64,000 nt of DNA from an uncultured Collinsella sp. (GCA_958415665.1 CATYZK010000005.1:1-64000), one strand, 5' to 3'; positions 25,878 to 34,632 are shown, numbered from the stretch's first letter. Notes: generated from the letters alone by a model not told the origin. Numbers and translations: made by a program.

Positions 25878-26888
25878 ATGGCTAAAGCAAGCGTCCGCGA
25901 GATCAGCCGCATCACCGGTTTTTCGCCCGCAACCGTGTCCAATGCGCTCAACCGCAAGCGCAGCGTGAGCGAGGAGACCGCCAAGGTCATCCTGGAGTGT
26001 GCGCAGTCGCTCGGCTACCAGCAGTCGACGCAGCTCGAGAGCATCCAGTTTGTGCTCGCGCGCAAGACGGGCGCCATCCTGGACGAGAGCACCTTCCATC
26101 CCGCGGTCATCGAGGGCGTGGAGCGTCAGGCTCGTCGCCACGGTATGAGCACGAGCTTTGTCTCGCTCGACTTTAGCGACTTGGACGCCGTGCGTCCGCA
26201 GGTCGAGGGCCTGATCGCCGATCCATCGGCCGCCATCGTGCTGATGGGTACCGAGCTGGGCGAGGAGGACTACGCCCTGTTCGCTAACGCGGCGGCCCAT
26301 CTGATTGTGCTCGACGGCTGGAGTGATCGCCAGTACTTCGACGCCGTGGTCATCGCCAACACCGATTCGGTGCTGCGCGCCGTGGACTACCTTATCGAGA
26401 AGGGCCACAAGCAAATCGGCTATCTGGCGGGCGACCTTCGTATCCGCAACTTTAAGGACCGCGAGCGCGGCTACCGCCAAGCGCTTGAGGATGCGGGCCT
26501 TGAGGCCAACCCGGCATGGCGCGTCACGCTGGGTACCACGCTCGAGGGCGCTTATCGCGACATGGGTGTGTGGCTCGACAATGTCTCGCGCGACGACTTG
26601 CCGACGGCCTTCTTTGCCGAGAACGACGTGCTTGCCGTGGGCGCCATGCGCGCACTGAGCGAGCACGGCATCCGCGTGCCCGACGATGTCTCGATGATCG
26701 GCTTTGACGACCTGTCCGTGGGCGCGTTCTCCAACCCGCCCCTCACCACGGTGCACGTGCCCAAGCACGAGGTGGGCGAGATCGCGGTGCGCCGCCTGGT
26801 GGGCAACATCCGCAACCCCAAGAGCTACACCTGCAAGACGGCCGTCTCGACCTACTTTGTCGAGCGCCAGAGCGTGCGCGAGCTCTAG
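25878..26888 (+). CDS. LacI family transcriptional regulator
   Basis: A 336-residue LacI/GalR regulator. The N-terminal helix-turn-helix and hinge helix (VREISRITGFSPATVSNALN, residues 6-25) are typical, followed by a periplasmic-binding-protein-like core (about 60-330) with the dimer motif GFDDLSVGAFSNPPLTTV. The start at 25878 follows AGGGAG. It lies immediately upstream of, and in line with, the isomerase/transketolase/kinase operon, whose promoter region is full of TAAAC/GTTTA sites. It is probably the local repressor, induced by a sugar or sugar phosphate. A hairpin terminator separates the two. Confidence 0.9.
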   Translation: MAKASVREISRITGFSPATVSNALNRKRSVSEETAKVILECAQSLGYQQSTQLESIQFVLARKTGAILDESTFHPAVIEGVERQARRHGMSTSFVSLDFSDLDAVRPQVEGLIADPSAAIVLMGTELGEEDYALFANAAAHLIVLDGWSDRQYFDAVVIANTDSVLRAVDYLIEKGHKQIGYLAGDLRIRNFKDRERGYRQALEDAGLEANPAWRVTLGTTLEGAYRDMGVWLDNVSRDDLPTAFFAENDVLAVGAMRALSEHGIRVPDDVSMIGFDDLSVGAFSNPPLTTVHVPKHEVGEIAVRRLVGNIRNPKSYTCKTAVSTYFVERQSVREL

Positions 26889-26954
26889 GCGAAAGCGCCG
26901 CCTACTCGCGATAAATGCGCCCGCGTTACGGCGGACACACAGAGCATCACAGAT

Positions 26955-26981
26955 AGAGGGTCCTTCGGGACCCTCTTTTTG
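26955..26981 (+). terminator. Rho-independent terminator after the LacI gene
   Basis: AGAGGGTCC-TTCG-GGACCCTCT is a perfect 9-bp stem with a stable UUCG tetraloop, followed by TTTTT. Confidence 0.92.
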
Positions 26982-26996
26982 TTCCCCTTGTATGTT

Positions 26997-27125
26997 CAGA
27001 TTGTTTACATACCGTTTAGGCTGATTTCACTACCGTTTACGGGACTTTCGCGTTAAACTACTAAACAAAAGAGTAAAACATTTAGTAAACAGAACAAAAC
27101 GAAACATGCGTCTGTTTACTGAACA
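26997..27125 (+). promoter_or_regulatory. Operator-rich promoter of the isomerase/transketolase operon
   Basis: Within 130 bases there are at least seven GTTTA/TAAAC half-sites: GTTTACATACCGTTTAG (27002-27018), CCGTTTACGG (27033-27042), TTAAACTACTAAACA, TTTAGTAAACAG (about 27080-27091) and GTTTACTGAAC (27113-27123). CCGTTTACGG is itself palindromic. The region sits between the LacI terminator and the first gene of the sugar operon and is the obvious place for LacI control. Confidence 0.6.
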
Positions 27126-27146
27126 TGTGACTAGGGGAGGACGTAC

Positions 27147-28547
27147 ATGGATAAGATCAAGCTCGGTTTTGTGCCTACGCGCCGCAGTATCTTTAGCGCG
27201 CCGGACGCGATCAAGTATCGCGGCCTGACGGCTGACCGTCTGCGCGAGATCGGTGTCGACATCGTCGATATCGACGACATCAACGACGAGGGCCTGCTGT
27301 TCGACGACAGCCATATCGAGCCCATCGTCAAGAAGTTCCGCGCCGAGGGCGTCGACGGCATCATGCTGTGCCACGCCAACTTTGGCACCGAGTACGTCTG
27401 CGCCCGCCTTGCCCGCGAGCTCGGCCTGCCTGTGCTGCTGTGGGGCCCGCGCGACGAGCGCCCCGAGCCCGACGGCACCCGCCTGCGCGACAGCCAGTGC
27501 GGCCTGTTCGCGACCGGCAAGGTCCTGCGCCGCTTCCAGGTACCCTTCACCTACATGACCAACTGCCGCCTGACCGATCCCGAGTTCGAGCGCGGCGTCT
27601 GGGACTTCCTGGCCGTGTGCAACGTCGTCAAGACCTTCAAGCACACCCGCATCCTGCAGATGGCCACCCGTCCGTTCGACTTCTGGTCGACCATGTGTAA
27701 CGAGGGCGAGCTGCTCGAGAAGTTCAACATCCAGCTTTCGCCCATCCCCATGACCGAGCTTGTCCAGGCCGTGCGCGACGCCCAGGCCGACGAGCAGGCC
27801 ATGGCCGCCATGCTTGCCCACATCGCCGACAGCTTTGAGATTTGCATTCCCGAGGACAAGGTTCCCGCGGTCGCTGGACTCGCCATCGCCATGAAGCGCC
27901 TGGTCGAGAAGTACGGCTGCAACGCCGGCGCCATCCAGTGCTGGAACGCCCTGCAGGACGAGCTGGGCATTATGCCCTGCGCCGCCAACGCCATCCTCAA
28001 CGAGATGGGTATCCCCGTCGTCTGCGAGACCGACATCCACGGCGCCATCACCGCGCTCATGGTCGAGGCCGCCGATCTTGGCCGTCACCGCGGCATGTTC
28101 GCCGACTGGACCGTCCGCCATCCCGACAACGAGAACGGCGAGCTGCTGCAGCACTGCGGCCCCTGGCCCTGCAGCTGCGCGGCCGTCAAGCCCAAGCTCA
28201 CCTATCCGCTGGCCTTCGATCACCCCGGCGCGCTGACGGCCGAGGCCAAGCACGGCGACCTCACCCTTGCCCGCTTTGACGGCGACAACGGCGAGTACTC
28301 GCTGCTGCTGGGCAACGCCCGCGGCATCGACGGCCCGGCCGGCATGGGCACCTACCTGTGGGTCGAGGTCGAGAACCTCAAGCGCCTCGAGGCCAAGATC
28401 GTCGAGGGCCCCTACATCCACCACTGCGTGGCCATCCACGCCAACGTGGTGCCGGTGCTGTACGAGGCATGCAAATACATTGGCATCCAGCCCGACCTAT
28501 ATGATCCCATCGAAGAAGACGTCAAAGCCTACCTGCGAGGAGAGTAG
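27147..28547 (+). CDS. L-fucose/L-arabinose isomerase-like protein
   Basis: A 466-residue member of the L-fucose isomerase-like superfamily (FucI/AraA fold). It shows the N-terminal Rossmann-type domain (KLGFVPTRRSIFS..., GIMLCHANFGTE, GLPVLLWGPRDE), a central domain (AIQCWNALQDELGIMPCAANAILNEMGIPVVCETDIHGA with Glu and Asp that could bind the metal) and a C-terminal domain with histidines (HHCVAIHANVV). Function: aldose-ketose isomerisation, substrate unknown. It is first in an operon with a split transketolase (2 bases downstream) and an FGGY kinase. D-apiose, a pentose or a 4-6-carbon analogue are possible substrates. Confidence 0.75.
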   Translation: MDKIKLGFVPTRRSIFSAPDAIKYRGLTADRLREIGVDIVDIDDINDEGLLFDDSHIEPIVKKFRAEGVDGIMLCHANFGTEYVCARLARELGLPVLLWGPRDERPEPDGTRLRDSQCGLFATGKVLRRFQVPFTYMTNCRLTDPEFERGVWDFLAVCNVVKTFKHTRILQMATRPFDFWSTMCNEGELLEKFNIQLSPIPMTELVQAVRDAQADEQAMAAMLAHIADSFEICIPEDKVPAVAGLAIAMKRLVEKYGCNAGAIQCWNALQDELGIMPCAANAILNEMGIPVVCETDIHGAITALMVEAADLGRHRGMFADWTVRHPDNENGELLQHCGPWPCSCAAVKPKLTYPLAFDHPGALTAEAKHGDLTLARFDGDNGEYSLLLGNARGIDGPAGMGTYLWVEVENLKRLEAKIVEGPYIHHCVAIHANVVPVLYEACKYIGIQPDLYDPIEEDVKAYLRGE

Positions 28548-28549
28548 AA

Positions 28550-29386
28550 ATGGCAACGATTGAAGAGCTTGAGTCCCTGCGTTGGGACCTTCGCCGCGAT
28601 TGCGTCGATATCATCATGGCCGGTGCCGGCGGCCACATCGGTGGCGATATGTCGGTCATCGATGCGCTCATGACCCTCTACGCCAACCACCTCAACATTA
28701 CGCCCGAGACCGTCGACGATCCCAACCGCGATCGCTTCGTCCTCTCTAAGGGCCATGCCATGGAGGCCTACTACGCCGTGCTGTGCCACGAGGGCTATCT
28801 GGACCTCGACGACGTCAAGGCGCGTTTCTCCAAGTTCGGCAGCCCCTATATCGGCCACCCCAACAACAAGCTCAAGGGCATCGAGATGAACTCGGGCTCG
28901 CTGGGCCACGGTCTGCCCGTGGCGGTGGGCATGGCGCTCGCCGGCAAGATGGACGGCCGCGACTACCGTGTCTACACCATCATGGGCGACGGCGAGCTTG
29001 CCGAGGGCTCGGTCTGGGAGGGCGCCATGAGCGGCGGCAACTACCAGCTCGATAACCTGTGCGCGCTCGTGGACCGCAACCGCCTGCAGATCAGCGGCAG
29101 CACCGAGGACGTCATGAAGCAGGATTCGCAGGAGGAGCGCTGGGCCGCCTTCGGTTGGAACGTGCTGTCCATTCCGGGCAACGACGTCCAGGCCATCGAC
29201 GCCGCGCTGACGCTTGCCGCCGAGACCAAGGGCAAGCCCACGGTCATCATCCTCAACACCGTTAAGGGCTACGGCTCGCCGGTTATGGAGGACAAGGCCA
29301 GCTGGCATCACCACCTGCCCAACGATGAGGAATATGCCCAGATCATCGCCGATTTCGCTGCCCACAAGGAGGCCATCAATGGCTAA
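28550..29386 (+). CDS. Transketolase, N-terminal (TPP-binding) subunit
   Basis: A 278-residue split-transketolase subunit. The thiamine diphosphate motif GDGELAEGSVWEGAM...NLCALVDRNRLQISG lies at about 146-182, with SKGHAMEAYY and the H-x-x-H-P-type GHPNNKLKGIE earlier. It starts 3 bases after the isomerase stop and ends 8 bases inside the next gene. In partner with the C-terminal subunit it would transfer a two-carbon unit between sugar phosphates. Split forms often serve specific ketose phosphates rather than the general pentose pathway. Confidence 0.92.
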   Translation: MATIEELESLRWDLRRDCVDIIMAGAGGHIGGDMSVIDALMTLYANHLNITPETVDDPNRDRFVLSKGHAMEAYYAVLCHEGYLDLDDVKARFSKFGSPYIGHPNNKLKGIEMNSGSLGHGLPVAVGMALAGKMDGRDYRVYTIMGDGELAEGSVWEGAMSGGNYQLDNLCALVDRNRLQISGSTEDVMKQDSQEERWAAFGWNVLSIPGNDVQAIDAALTLAAETKGKPTVIILNTVKGYGSPVMEDKASWHHHLPNDEEYAQIIADFAAHKEAING

Positions 29387-30320
29387 CAAGATCGCCAACC
29401 GCAAGGTTATCTGCGACACGCTGCTCGAGGCCGCCGCAACCGATAAAGACATCGTCGTCTTGTGCTCCGACTCCCGCGGCTCCGCGTCGCTCACGCCGTT
29501 CTTCGATCAGTATCCCCAGCAGTCCATTGAGGTGGGCATTGCCGAGCAGGACTTGGTGAGCATCGCCGCCGGCATGGCCTCGTGCGGCAAGAAGGCCTGG
29601 GCCGCCTCGCCGGCGTCCTTTGTGACCACGCGTTCGTATGAGCAGTGCAAGGTCGACGTTTCGTACTCCAACACCAACGTCAAGCTCATCGGCATCTCGG
29701 GCGGCGTGTCCTACGGCGCCCTGGGTATGAGCCACCATTCCGCGCAGGATATCGCCGCCATGAGCGCGATCCCCAACATGCGCGTGTATCTGCCGAGCGA
29801 CCGCTTCCAGACCGCCGAGCTCGTGCGTGCCCTGGTCGCCGACAACAAGCCGGCCTACATCCGCGTGGGTCGCAACCCGGTCGAGGACGTGTACACCGAG
29901 GAGGAGTGCCCGTTCCAGATGGATCGCGCCACCTGGGTGCGTCGCGGCACCGATGTGACGATCGTCGCCACCGGCGAGATGGTCCGCCATGCCGTGGACG
30001 CCGCCGACCTTCTGGCCGAGCAGGGCATCTCGGCAACGGTGCTCGACATGTACTGCGTCAAGCCACTCGACGCCGAGGCCGTGATCGAGGCCGCCGGTGC
30101 TACGCGCGCTGTCGTGACCGTCGAGGAGCACAGCCCCTTCGGTGGCCTTGGTTCTATGGTCGCGCAGGTCGTGGGCGAGCATTGCCCGCGTCCGGTCAAG
30201 TGCTTGAGCCTGCCCGACGCGCCGGTCATCACCGGCACCTCGCCCGAGGTCTTCGCACACTACGGACTTACGGGCACCGGAATTGCCGAGGCCGTTAAGG
30301 ACTTCCTGCCCGCAGAGTAA
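29379..30320 (+). CDS. Transketolase, C-terminal (pyrimidine-binding) subunit
   Basis: A 313-residue partner of the preceding subunit. The motif VGIAEQDLVSIAAGMASCG (about residues 48-66) carries the Glu that activates the thiamine cofactor; GMSHHSAQDIAAMSAIPNM and RVGRNPVEDVY form the rest of the Pyr domain. A transketolase C-terminal domain (about 185-305) follows. The start at 29379 lies inside the end of the previous gene and is preceded by AAGGAGG. Only the pair is active. Confidence 0.92.
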   Translation: MANKIANRKVICDTLLEAAATDKDIVVLCSDSRGSASLTPFFDQYPQQSIEVGIAEQDLVSIAAGMASCGKKAWAASPASFVTTRSYEQCKVDVSYSNTNVKLIGISGGVSYGALGMSHHSAQDIAAMSAIPNMRVYLPSDRFQTAELVRALVADNKPAYIRVGRNPVEDVYTEEECPFQMDRATWVRRGTDVTIVATGEMVRHAVDAADLLAEQGISATVLDMYCVKPLDAEAVIEAAGATRAVVTVEEHSPFGGLGSMVAQVVGEHCPRPVKCLSLPDAPVITGTSPEVFAHYGLTGTGIAEAVKDFLPAE

Positions 30321-30323
30321 TTG

Positions 30324-30358
30324 GAATGTGACAAAGGGACCGTCCCTTTGTCACATTC
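30324..30358. repeat. Perfect 35-base palindrome (GTGACAAAGGGAC type)
   Basis: GAATGTGACAAAGGGAC, one base, and the exact complement. It lies between the transketolase and kinase genes inside one operon. Dispersed GGGAC-ended palindromes of this form suggest a REP-like element. It could attenuate the kinase or stabilise the upstream mRNA; TTTTG follows only 2 bases later. Confidence 0.75.
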
Positions 30359-30376
30359 ATTTTGAAAGGGGTGGCC

Positions 30377-31867
30377 ATGGGCCGCTACATCATCGGAATC
30401 GATCAGTCTACGCAGGGCACCAAGGCGCTGCTGGTGGACGAGGGCGGCCATCTGATTCATCGTGCCGACCGCTCGCATCGCCAGATCATCAACGAGGCCG
30501 GCTGGGTGAGCCATGATCCGGCCGAGATTGCGGCCAACGTCCTAGCCGTGGCGCGTGCCGTGGTGGAGGAGATCGGGGTCGACCCGGCCGACGTCGCCGG
30601 CATCGGCATTTCCAACCAGCGCGAGACCACCGTTGCCTGGAACCGCGCGACGGGCGAGCCGCTGTGCGATGCCGTGGTGTGGCAGTGCGCCCGCGCCCGC
30701 GAGCTGTGTGACGAGCTGGCCGCGCGCGAGGGCGTGGCCGAGCTGGTGCGCGACACGACAGGCTTGGTGCTCTCGCCCTACTATCCGGCGGGCAAGATGG
30801 CTTGGATTCTCGCAAACGTGCCGGCGGCAGCCGAGGCTGCTGCGGCGGGCGAGCTGTGCCTGGGCACGATTGACGCCTGGGTGGTCTGGACGCTCACGGG
30901 CGGCGCCGAGTTCCGCTGCGACTGGTCCAACGCCAGCCGCACGCAGCTCTTCGACCTGCGCCGCGGCTGCTGGAGCGAGCCGGTGTGCCAAGCCTTTGGC
31001 ATCGATCTGGCCTGCCTGCCGCAGGTGACCGATTCTGATGGCCTGTTCGGCACAACGGACCTGGGCGGCTTTTTGCCGGCGCCCGTGCCCGTTCACGGCG
31101 TGCTGGGCGATAGCCACGCCGCTCTGTTTGCGCAGGGCTGCCACAGCCGCGGCATGGCCAAGGCCACGTATGGCACCGGCAGCTCGGTCATGATGAACGT
31201 GGGCGACGAGTTTGTCGCCAGCTCGCATGGGCTTTCGAGCTCGCTTGCGTGGCGCATGGACGGCGTGACCGAGTACGTGCTCGAGGGCAACGTGAGCTAT
31301 GCCGGCGCCGTCAAGACGTGGCTGCGTGACGACCTGGAGCTCATCAACAACCCCGAGGAAGTCACCGACCTGTGCTATGCCGCCAACCCGGCGAGTCGCG
31401 TCTACTTTGTGCCGGCATTTACCGGTCTGGGCGCGCCGCACTGGGCAAGCGACGCCGAGGGCTGCGTCTTTGGCATGACGCGCACCACGGGCCGCGCGGA
31501 GTTCGTGAAGGCCGCCGACGAGTCGATCGCCTATCAGATCTTTGACGTGATCGATGCGATGGTCGAGGATTCGGGCGCGGCGCTGGCCGAGCTTCGCGTT
31601 GACGGCGGCCCCACGCGCGATGCGTACCTGATGCAGTTTGAGAGCGACCTGGTGGGTTCGCCCATCCGCATCGCGAGCAACGACGAGATGAGCGGCCTGG
31701 GCGCGGCTTGGGCCTGTGGCATTGCGCTCGGCATGTACACGCGCGATGTTGTCGACGTCTACGGCGCCCGCGGCATCGTGGAGCCTTCGATGCCTGCCGA
31801 CGAGCGAGCCAAAAAGATCGCCGGCTGGCGCCACGCGGTCGAGGCAACAATCGTATACACTGCCTAG
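30377..31867 (+). CDS. FGGY family carbohydrate kinase, glycerol-kinase-like
   Basis: A 496-residue FGGY kinase. The N-terminal phosphate motif IIGIDQSTQGTKALLVD, ISNQRETTVAWNRATGEPL, GTIDAWVVWTLTGG and the second phosphate motif KATYGTGSSVMMNVG follow the glycerol kinase pattern most closely, with a late DGGPTRDAYLMQF. It joins the isomerase and split transketolase in one operon, so the likely substrate is the ketose made by the isomerase (apulose, a ketopentose or a ketotetrose) rather than glycerol. The start at 30377 follows AAAGGGG; an ATG at 30362 is less well placed. Confidence 0.85.
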   Translation: MGRYIIGIDQSTQGTKALLVDEGGHLIHRADRSHRQIINEAGWVSHDPAEIAANVLAVARAVVEEIGVDPADVAGIGISNQRETTVAWNRATGEPLCDAVVWQCARARELCDELAAREGVAELVRDTTGLVLSPYYPAGKMAWILANVPAAAEAAAAGELCLGTIDAWVVWTLTGGAEFRCDWSNASRTQLFDLRRGCWSEPVCQAFGIDLACLPQVTDSDGLFGTTDLGGFLPAPVPVHGVLGDSHAALFAQGCHSRGMAKATYGTGSSVMMNVGDEFVASSHGLSSSLAWRMDGVTEYVLEGNVSYAGAVKTWLRDDLELINNPEEVTDLCYAANPASRVYFVPAFTGLGAPHWASDAEGCVFGMTRTTGRAEFVKAADESIAYQIFDVIDAMVEDSGAALAELRVDGGPTRDAYLMQFESDLVGSPIRIASNDEMSGLGAAWACGIALGMYTRDVVDVYGARGIVEPSMPADERAKKIAGWRHAVEATIVYTA

Positions 31868-31877
31868 AATGATTTTT

Positions 31878-32006
31878 CTGGGACGGGGATCAAATAATCA
31901 TTGCTCCCCGTCCCAGGTAGCTAATTTGGGACGGGGCTTTTTTGACTGGTATTATTGGTGCGGTCATTTCAACCAGCTAAAAGAGTCCCGTCCCAAATTG
32001 ACTACC
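31878..32006. repeat. GGGACGGGG-family double inverted repeat
   Basis: A perfect 12-bp stem CTGGGACGGGGA/TCCCCGTCCCAG (31878-31889, 31905-31916) is followed at once by a longer imperfect inverted repeat GGTAGCTAATTTGGGACGGG... (31916-31938) and its partner ending at 32006, with a T-run after the left arm. It ends 14 bases before the luxS start and terminates the sugar operon. Confidence 0.75.
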
Positions 32007-32019
32007 GAGAGGATCTGCC

Positions 32020-32508
32020 ATGGAGCGCATTGCGAGCTTTTCTGTCGATCATCTGCTGCTTGAGCCTGGCGTGTACGTGAGCCGCATCGACCGCGATCCG
32101 GCGACTGGCGCCGCCGTCACCACGTTTGACCTGCGCCTGACCACGCCCAACAAGGAGCCGGTCATGAACACGGCCGAGTGCCACACCATCGAGCACCTGG
32201 GCGCCACGTTCCTTCGCAATCATGCCGAGTGGTCGAGCCGTATCGTCTACTTTGGGCCCATGGGCTGTCGCACGGGCTTTTACCTGGTTGTTTTTGGTGA
32301 GCTGACGAGCGAGGAAATCTTGCCGCTCGTGCGCGAACTCTTTGAGTTCGTCGCCGGCTTTGAGGGCGATGTCCCCGGCGCCGCTCCCGAGGAGTGCGGC
32401 AACTACCTGGATCAGAACCTTCCCATGGCCAACTGGCTCGCGCGCCGCTACCTCGACCGCGACCTGGCCGATATCGACGAGAAGCACCTGCACTATCAGC
32501 AGGCATAG
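32020..32508 (+). CDS. luxS: S-ribosylhomocysteine lyase LuxS
   Basis: A 162-residue LuxS. The metal ligands are all visible: H55 and H59 of HTIEH and C126 in EECGNY. C83 (PMGCRTGFY) and E58 supply the acid/base groups. It cleaves S-ribosylhomocysteine to homocysteine and 4,5-dihydroxy-2,3-pentanedione, the autoinducer-2 precursor, recycling the methyl donor pool. The start at 32020 follows GAGAGGA. Repeat elements lie upstream and a terminator downstream, so it is probably a single-gene unit and not part of the sugar operon. Confidence 0.95.
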   Translation: MERIASFSVDHLLLEPGVYVSRIDRDPATGAAVTTFDLRLTTPNKEPVMNTAECHTIEHLGATFLRNHAEWSSRIVYFGPMGCRTGFYLVVFGELTSEEILPLVRELFEFVAGFEGDVPGAAPEECGNYLDQNLPMANWLARRYLDRDLADIDEKHLHYQQA

Positions 32509-32537
32509 GGCTGCTCGTAGGATCAACGTTTGAAATG

Positions 32538-32571
32538 GAAGCGCCTCCGCACTTGCGAGGGCGCTTTTTCG
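32538..32571 (+). terminator. Terminator after luxS
   Basis: AAGCGCCTC pairs with GAGGGCGCTT (one bulge) around a 9-base loop, followed by TTTTC. Confidence 0.75.
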
Positions 32572-32643
32572 TGCCGAGCGTTCAAAATCGCTCGTGTTTG
32601 TTCTAGAATGTTCGTATAGTCACAATTATGAACAGGAGTGAAC

Positions 32644-33288
32644 ATGCATATCTACTCTGTCACCGACCCCGAGTTCAAGTCCTACGGTCACGTGTGGGAC
32701 GACGTGCCCTCCAGTCTGGCCACGCCGCTTGTCGAGGCGCTCTCCGCCACGCCCATTCCCGAGGGCAGCAAGTACGTGGCCTCCGCGCCCGAGCTCGAGC
32801 AAGTCGAAGGTGCCGACACACTCGGTCTGCTCATGTACGGCGGCCGTCCCTTCCAGCTGGGCTGGTGCAACGGCCACAACACGAAGCTCAACTGCCTGGA
32901 GTATCACCGCGCCAGCGAGTTCAACCTGGGCGCCCGCGACTTTATCCTGCTGCTGGCCAAGCGCGAGCAGATCGTCGACGGCAAACTCGACACCGCGCAG
33001 GTCAAGGCCTTCCGCGCGCCTGCCGGCACGCTCGTTGAGGTCTACGCCACGACGCTCCACTACACGCCGTGCATGGTCGACGACGGCGGCTTCCAGGTGA
33101 TGGTTGCGCTGCCCGCCGGCACCAACGGCCCGCGTCCCGAGGCCGCAGCCGACATGCCTGCCGCTGGTGACAACTACTGCTACTGGAAGGCCGACAAGTG
33201 GGTTCTCTGCCACGCCGATAGCCCCAAGGCGGCTGAGGGCGGCTACGTAGGCCTCACCGGTAAAAACCTCGACATCACCGTGGACTAG
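32644..33288 (+). CDS. DUF4867 family protein
   Basis: A 214-residue protein that I recognise as DUF4867, a cupin-like family often found beside sugar-utilisation genes. Visible motifs are YGGRPFQLGWCNGHN, LEYHRASEFNLGARDFILLLA, VEVYATTLHYTPC and a C-terminal AEGGYVGLTGKNLDITVD; the histidines in the first three fit a metal-binding cupin. The start at 32644 follows AGGAG. Upstream TGTTC/GAACA half-sites (32600-32645) may be an operator. The last 17 codons and the following 65 bases are duplicated at 34576-34700. Function unknown; sugar isomerase or epimerase activity is possible. Confidence 0.7.
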   Translation: MHIYSVTDPEFKSYGHVWDDVPSSLATPLVEALSATPIPEGSKYVASAPELEQVEGADTLGLLMYGGRPFQLGWCNGHNTKLNCLEYHRASEFNLGARDFILLLAKREQIVDGKLDTAQVKAFRAPAGTLVEVYATTLHYTPCMVDDGGFQVMVALPAGTNGPRPEAAADMPAAGDNYCYWKADKWVLCHADSPKAAEGGYVGLTGKNLDITVD

Positions 33289-33296
33289 AGTCTTCT

Positions 33297-33353
33297 GTCT
33301 CAATCTGTAACATCTAGCAGGCTAAATCGCCTCTACCTGTTACAGATCGAGAC
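33297..33353. repeat. CTGTAACA-family inverted repeat, copy 1
   Basis: GTCTCAATCTGTAACA (33297-33312) pairs with TGTTACAGATCGAGAC (33338-33353), one mismatch, 25-base loop. Directly after the DUF4867 stop. Two more copies lie at 34638-34700 and 34721-34781. Confidence 0.7.
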
Positions 33354-33365
33354 AAACTGGCCCAG

Positions 33366-33406
33366 ACCACCACGAAGGGGACAGGCACCTTTGTGGTGGT
33401 TTTTTC
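33366..33406. terminator. CCACCACAAAGG-family hairpin between convergent genes
   Basis: ACCACCACGAAGG pairs with CCTTTGTGGTGGT (one G-T pair) around GGACAGGCA, followed by TTTTTT. The same hairpin occurs at 34789-34827, 45576-45616 and 54366-54407. Here it lies between the DUF4867 gene and the leftward ATPase and can end both. Confidence 0.75.
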
Positions 33407-34512
33407 TACAGCTGACTTCGCAGGTAGTCGAGCATATAGGGAACAGCAAAGCGTACGTAACCGCGGCGGGCCTGTTCGATTACGCCGGCGTCGATGAGGC
33501 GTCGGCGATATTTTTGGGCGTAGTCGGGTGTGACCGACATGCGCTCGGCAACATCAGAGATGCGCGACGCGCCGTCTTTGTCGTCTGCCATCGCGACGAG
33601 AAACGCGACGTCTTGGTCCGACCGTGCGGAGAGCGTCGTCTCGCACACATCGTTTTCGAAATCTACTTTTGACGCCTCGATGGCTCCGTCGACCTGCTCT
33701 TGCGTTACGCGCTCTCCTGCCTGGCAACGATTGGCGATGTTGTAGCCGATGAGCTGCAACATGTAGGGCGAACCCTGGGTTGCGCGAGCGGCATCCAGCC
33801 GAAGATCGCCTGGGATATCAAGGCCGAGCTCTTCGAAAGCTCGCTGATAGTAGGTATCGACATCTCCGACTGAAAGCGGCTCGAGTGTGACTTTGCGCGC
33901 GCGGTTAAGAAACGTCAGCACGCGGTCATTGAGCGTCGCCGAGACCGCTCCCGGAAGACCCGCCATGACGAGCGCGACGTTGAGTCCCTCGCCGACGAGT
34001 TCTTGATAGGCGGTGACGAGTTGTCTGATCTCGGGCGAATTGGCCTGGAGTTCATCGATAAGGATGAGGATGCCGTGTCCCTGCTCTGTCAGTTTGCGCG
34101 CAAGCTGCGTGAGTTTGAACTGAAAACTCTTGGTCTCCCGCACGTCTCGTGTGAACTCGAGGCCTGCCGAGAATCCAAAAACACTCAGGCTGCCACCCGT
34201 GAATTTGGGAAGACAGCGTTTGTTGACGTAAGGCTCGCCTGCCTCTTGGATTTTCTCAACAATGCGCTCGAGCATGTCCTCGGAGGCAACGGTGGGCGTG
34301 GCGACGACGAAGCCAAGCTTGCGAGCGCGATCGGCGAGCTCCCACAGGAGAACCGTCTTGCCGCTGCCTCGCTGACCGAGCATGAGCATGGCGCGGTCTC
34401 GATTGCCCAGCTCCTGTTCAAGGCCGGAGATGAATGTCGAAATCACGCTCCCGCGCCCCACCAGATAGGACGGGCGATTTCCAAATGAGGGGGAGAAGAT
34501 GGTTTCAGTCAT
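33406..34512 (-). CDS. AAA ATPase with C-terminal winged helix
   Basis: A 368-residue ORC/Cdc6-like (archaeal-type) ATPase. Walker A GQRGSGKT (about residues 46-53), Walker B ILILIDELQ (about 150-158), sensor-1-like VMAGLPG, and an arginine-rich end of the ATPase domain are followed by a C-terminal winged-helix domain (about 290-368; SRISDVAERMSVTPDYAQKYRRRLID). Such proteins are often on mobile or variable segments and their role is unclear. The start follows AGGAAAGGAG. It is opposite in strand to its neighbours and is bracketed by duplicated sequence, which suggests insertion. Confidence 0.8.
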   Translation of the reverse strand: MTETIFSPSFGNRPSYLVGRGSVISTFISGLEQELGNRDRAMLMLGQRGSGKTVLLWELADRARKLGFVVATPTVASEDMLERIVEKIQEAGEPYVNKRCLPKFTGGSLSVFGFSAGLEFTRDVRETKSFQFKLTQLARKLTEQGHGILILIDELQANSPEIRQLVTAYQELVGEGLNVALVMAGLPGAVSATLNDRVLTFLNRARKVTLEPLSVGDVDTYYQRAFEELGLDIPGDLRLDAARATQGSPYMLQLIGYNIANRCQAGERVTQEQVDGAIEASKVDFENDVCETTLSARSDQDVAFLVAMADDKDGASRISDVAERMSVTPDYAQKYRRRLIDAGVIEQARRGYVRFAVPYMLDYLRSQL

Positions 34513-34556
34513 GAGTCTCCTTTCCTTTTTTTCCTATTTTTTCCTTTTTTTCCTAT
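34513..34556 (-). repeat. Tandem GGAAAAAA-type purine tract upstream of the ATPase
   Basis: Read on the minus strand, AGGAAAAAAAGGAAAAAATAGGAAAAAAAGGAAAGGAG leads into the ATPase start. Its slippage-prone A-runs overlap the ribosome-binding region. Confidence 0.6.
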
Positions 34557-34575
34557 TCAGTCAAATTGCCTGTTG

Positions 34576-34632
34576 ACCGAAGGCGGTTACGTGGGTCTCA
34601 CCGGCAAGAACCTCGACATCGCCGTGGACTAG
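34576..34632 (+). pseudogene. Remnant 3' end of a second DUF4867 gene
   Basis: In the forward frame this reads TEGGYVGLTGKNLDIAVD then stop, against AEGGYVGLTGKNLDITVD at the end of the gene at 32644-33288. About six of 50 bases differ, nearly all at third positions, so the copy diverged under coding selection before being cut down. Nothing of the gene remains upstream of it. It marks the outer boundary of the segment that carries the ATPase. Confidence 0.75.

Noticed and set aside
30377..31867. Housekeeping glycerol kinase
   Set aside because: Sequence motifs are close to GlpK, but it sits in one operon with an isomerase and split transketolase and not with glycerol uptake or dehydrogenase genes. 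It remains possible.
32020..32508. LuxS as part of the sugar operon
   Set aside because: A double terminator-like repeat lies between it and the kinase gene and its own terminator follows.
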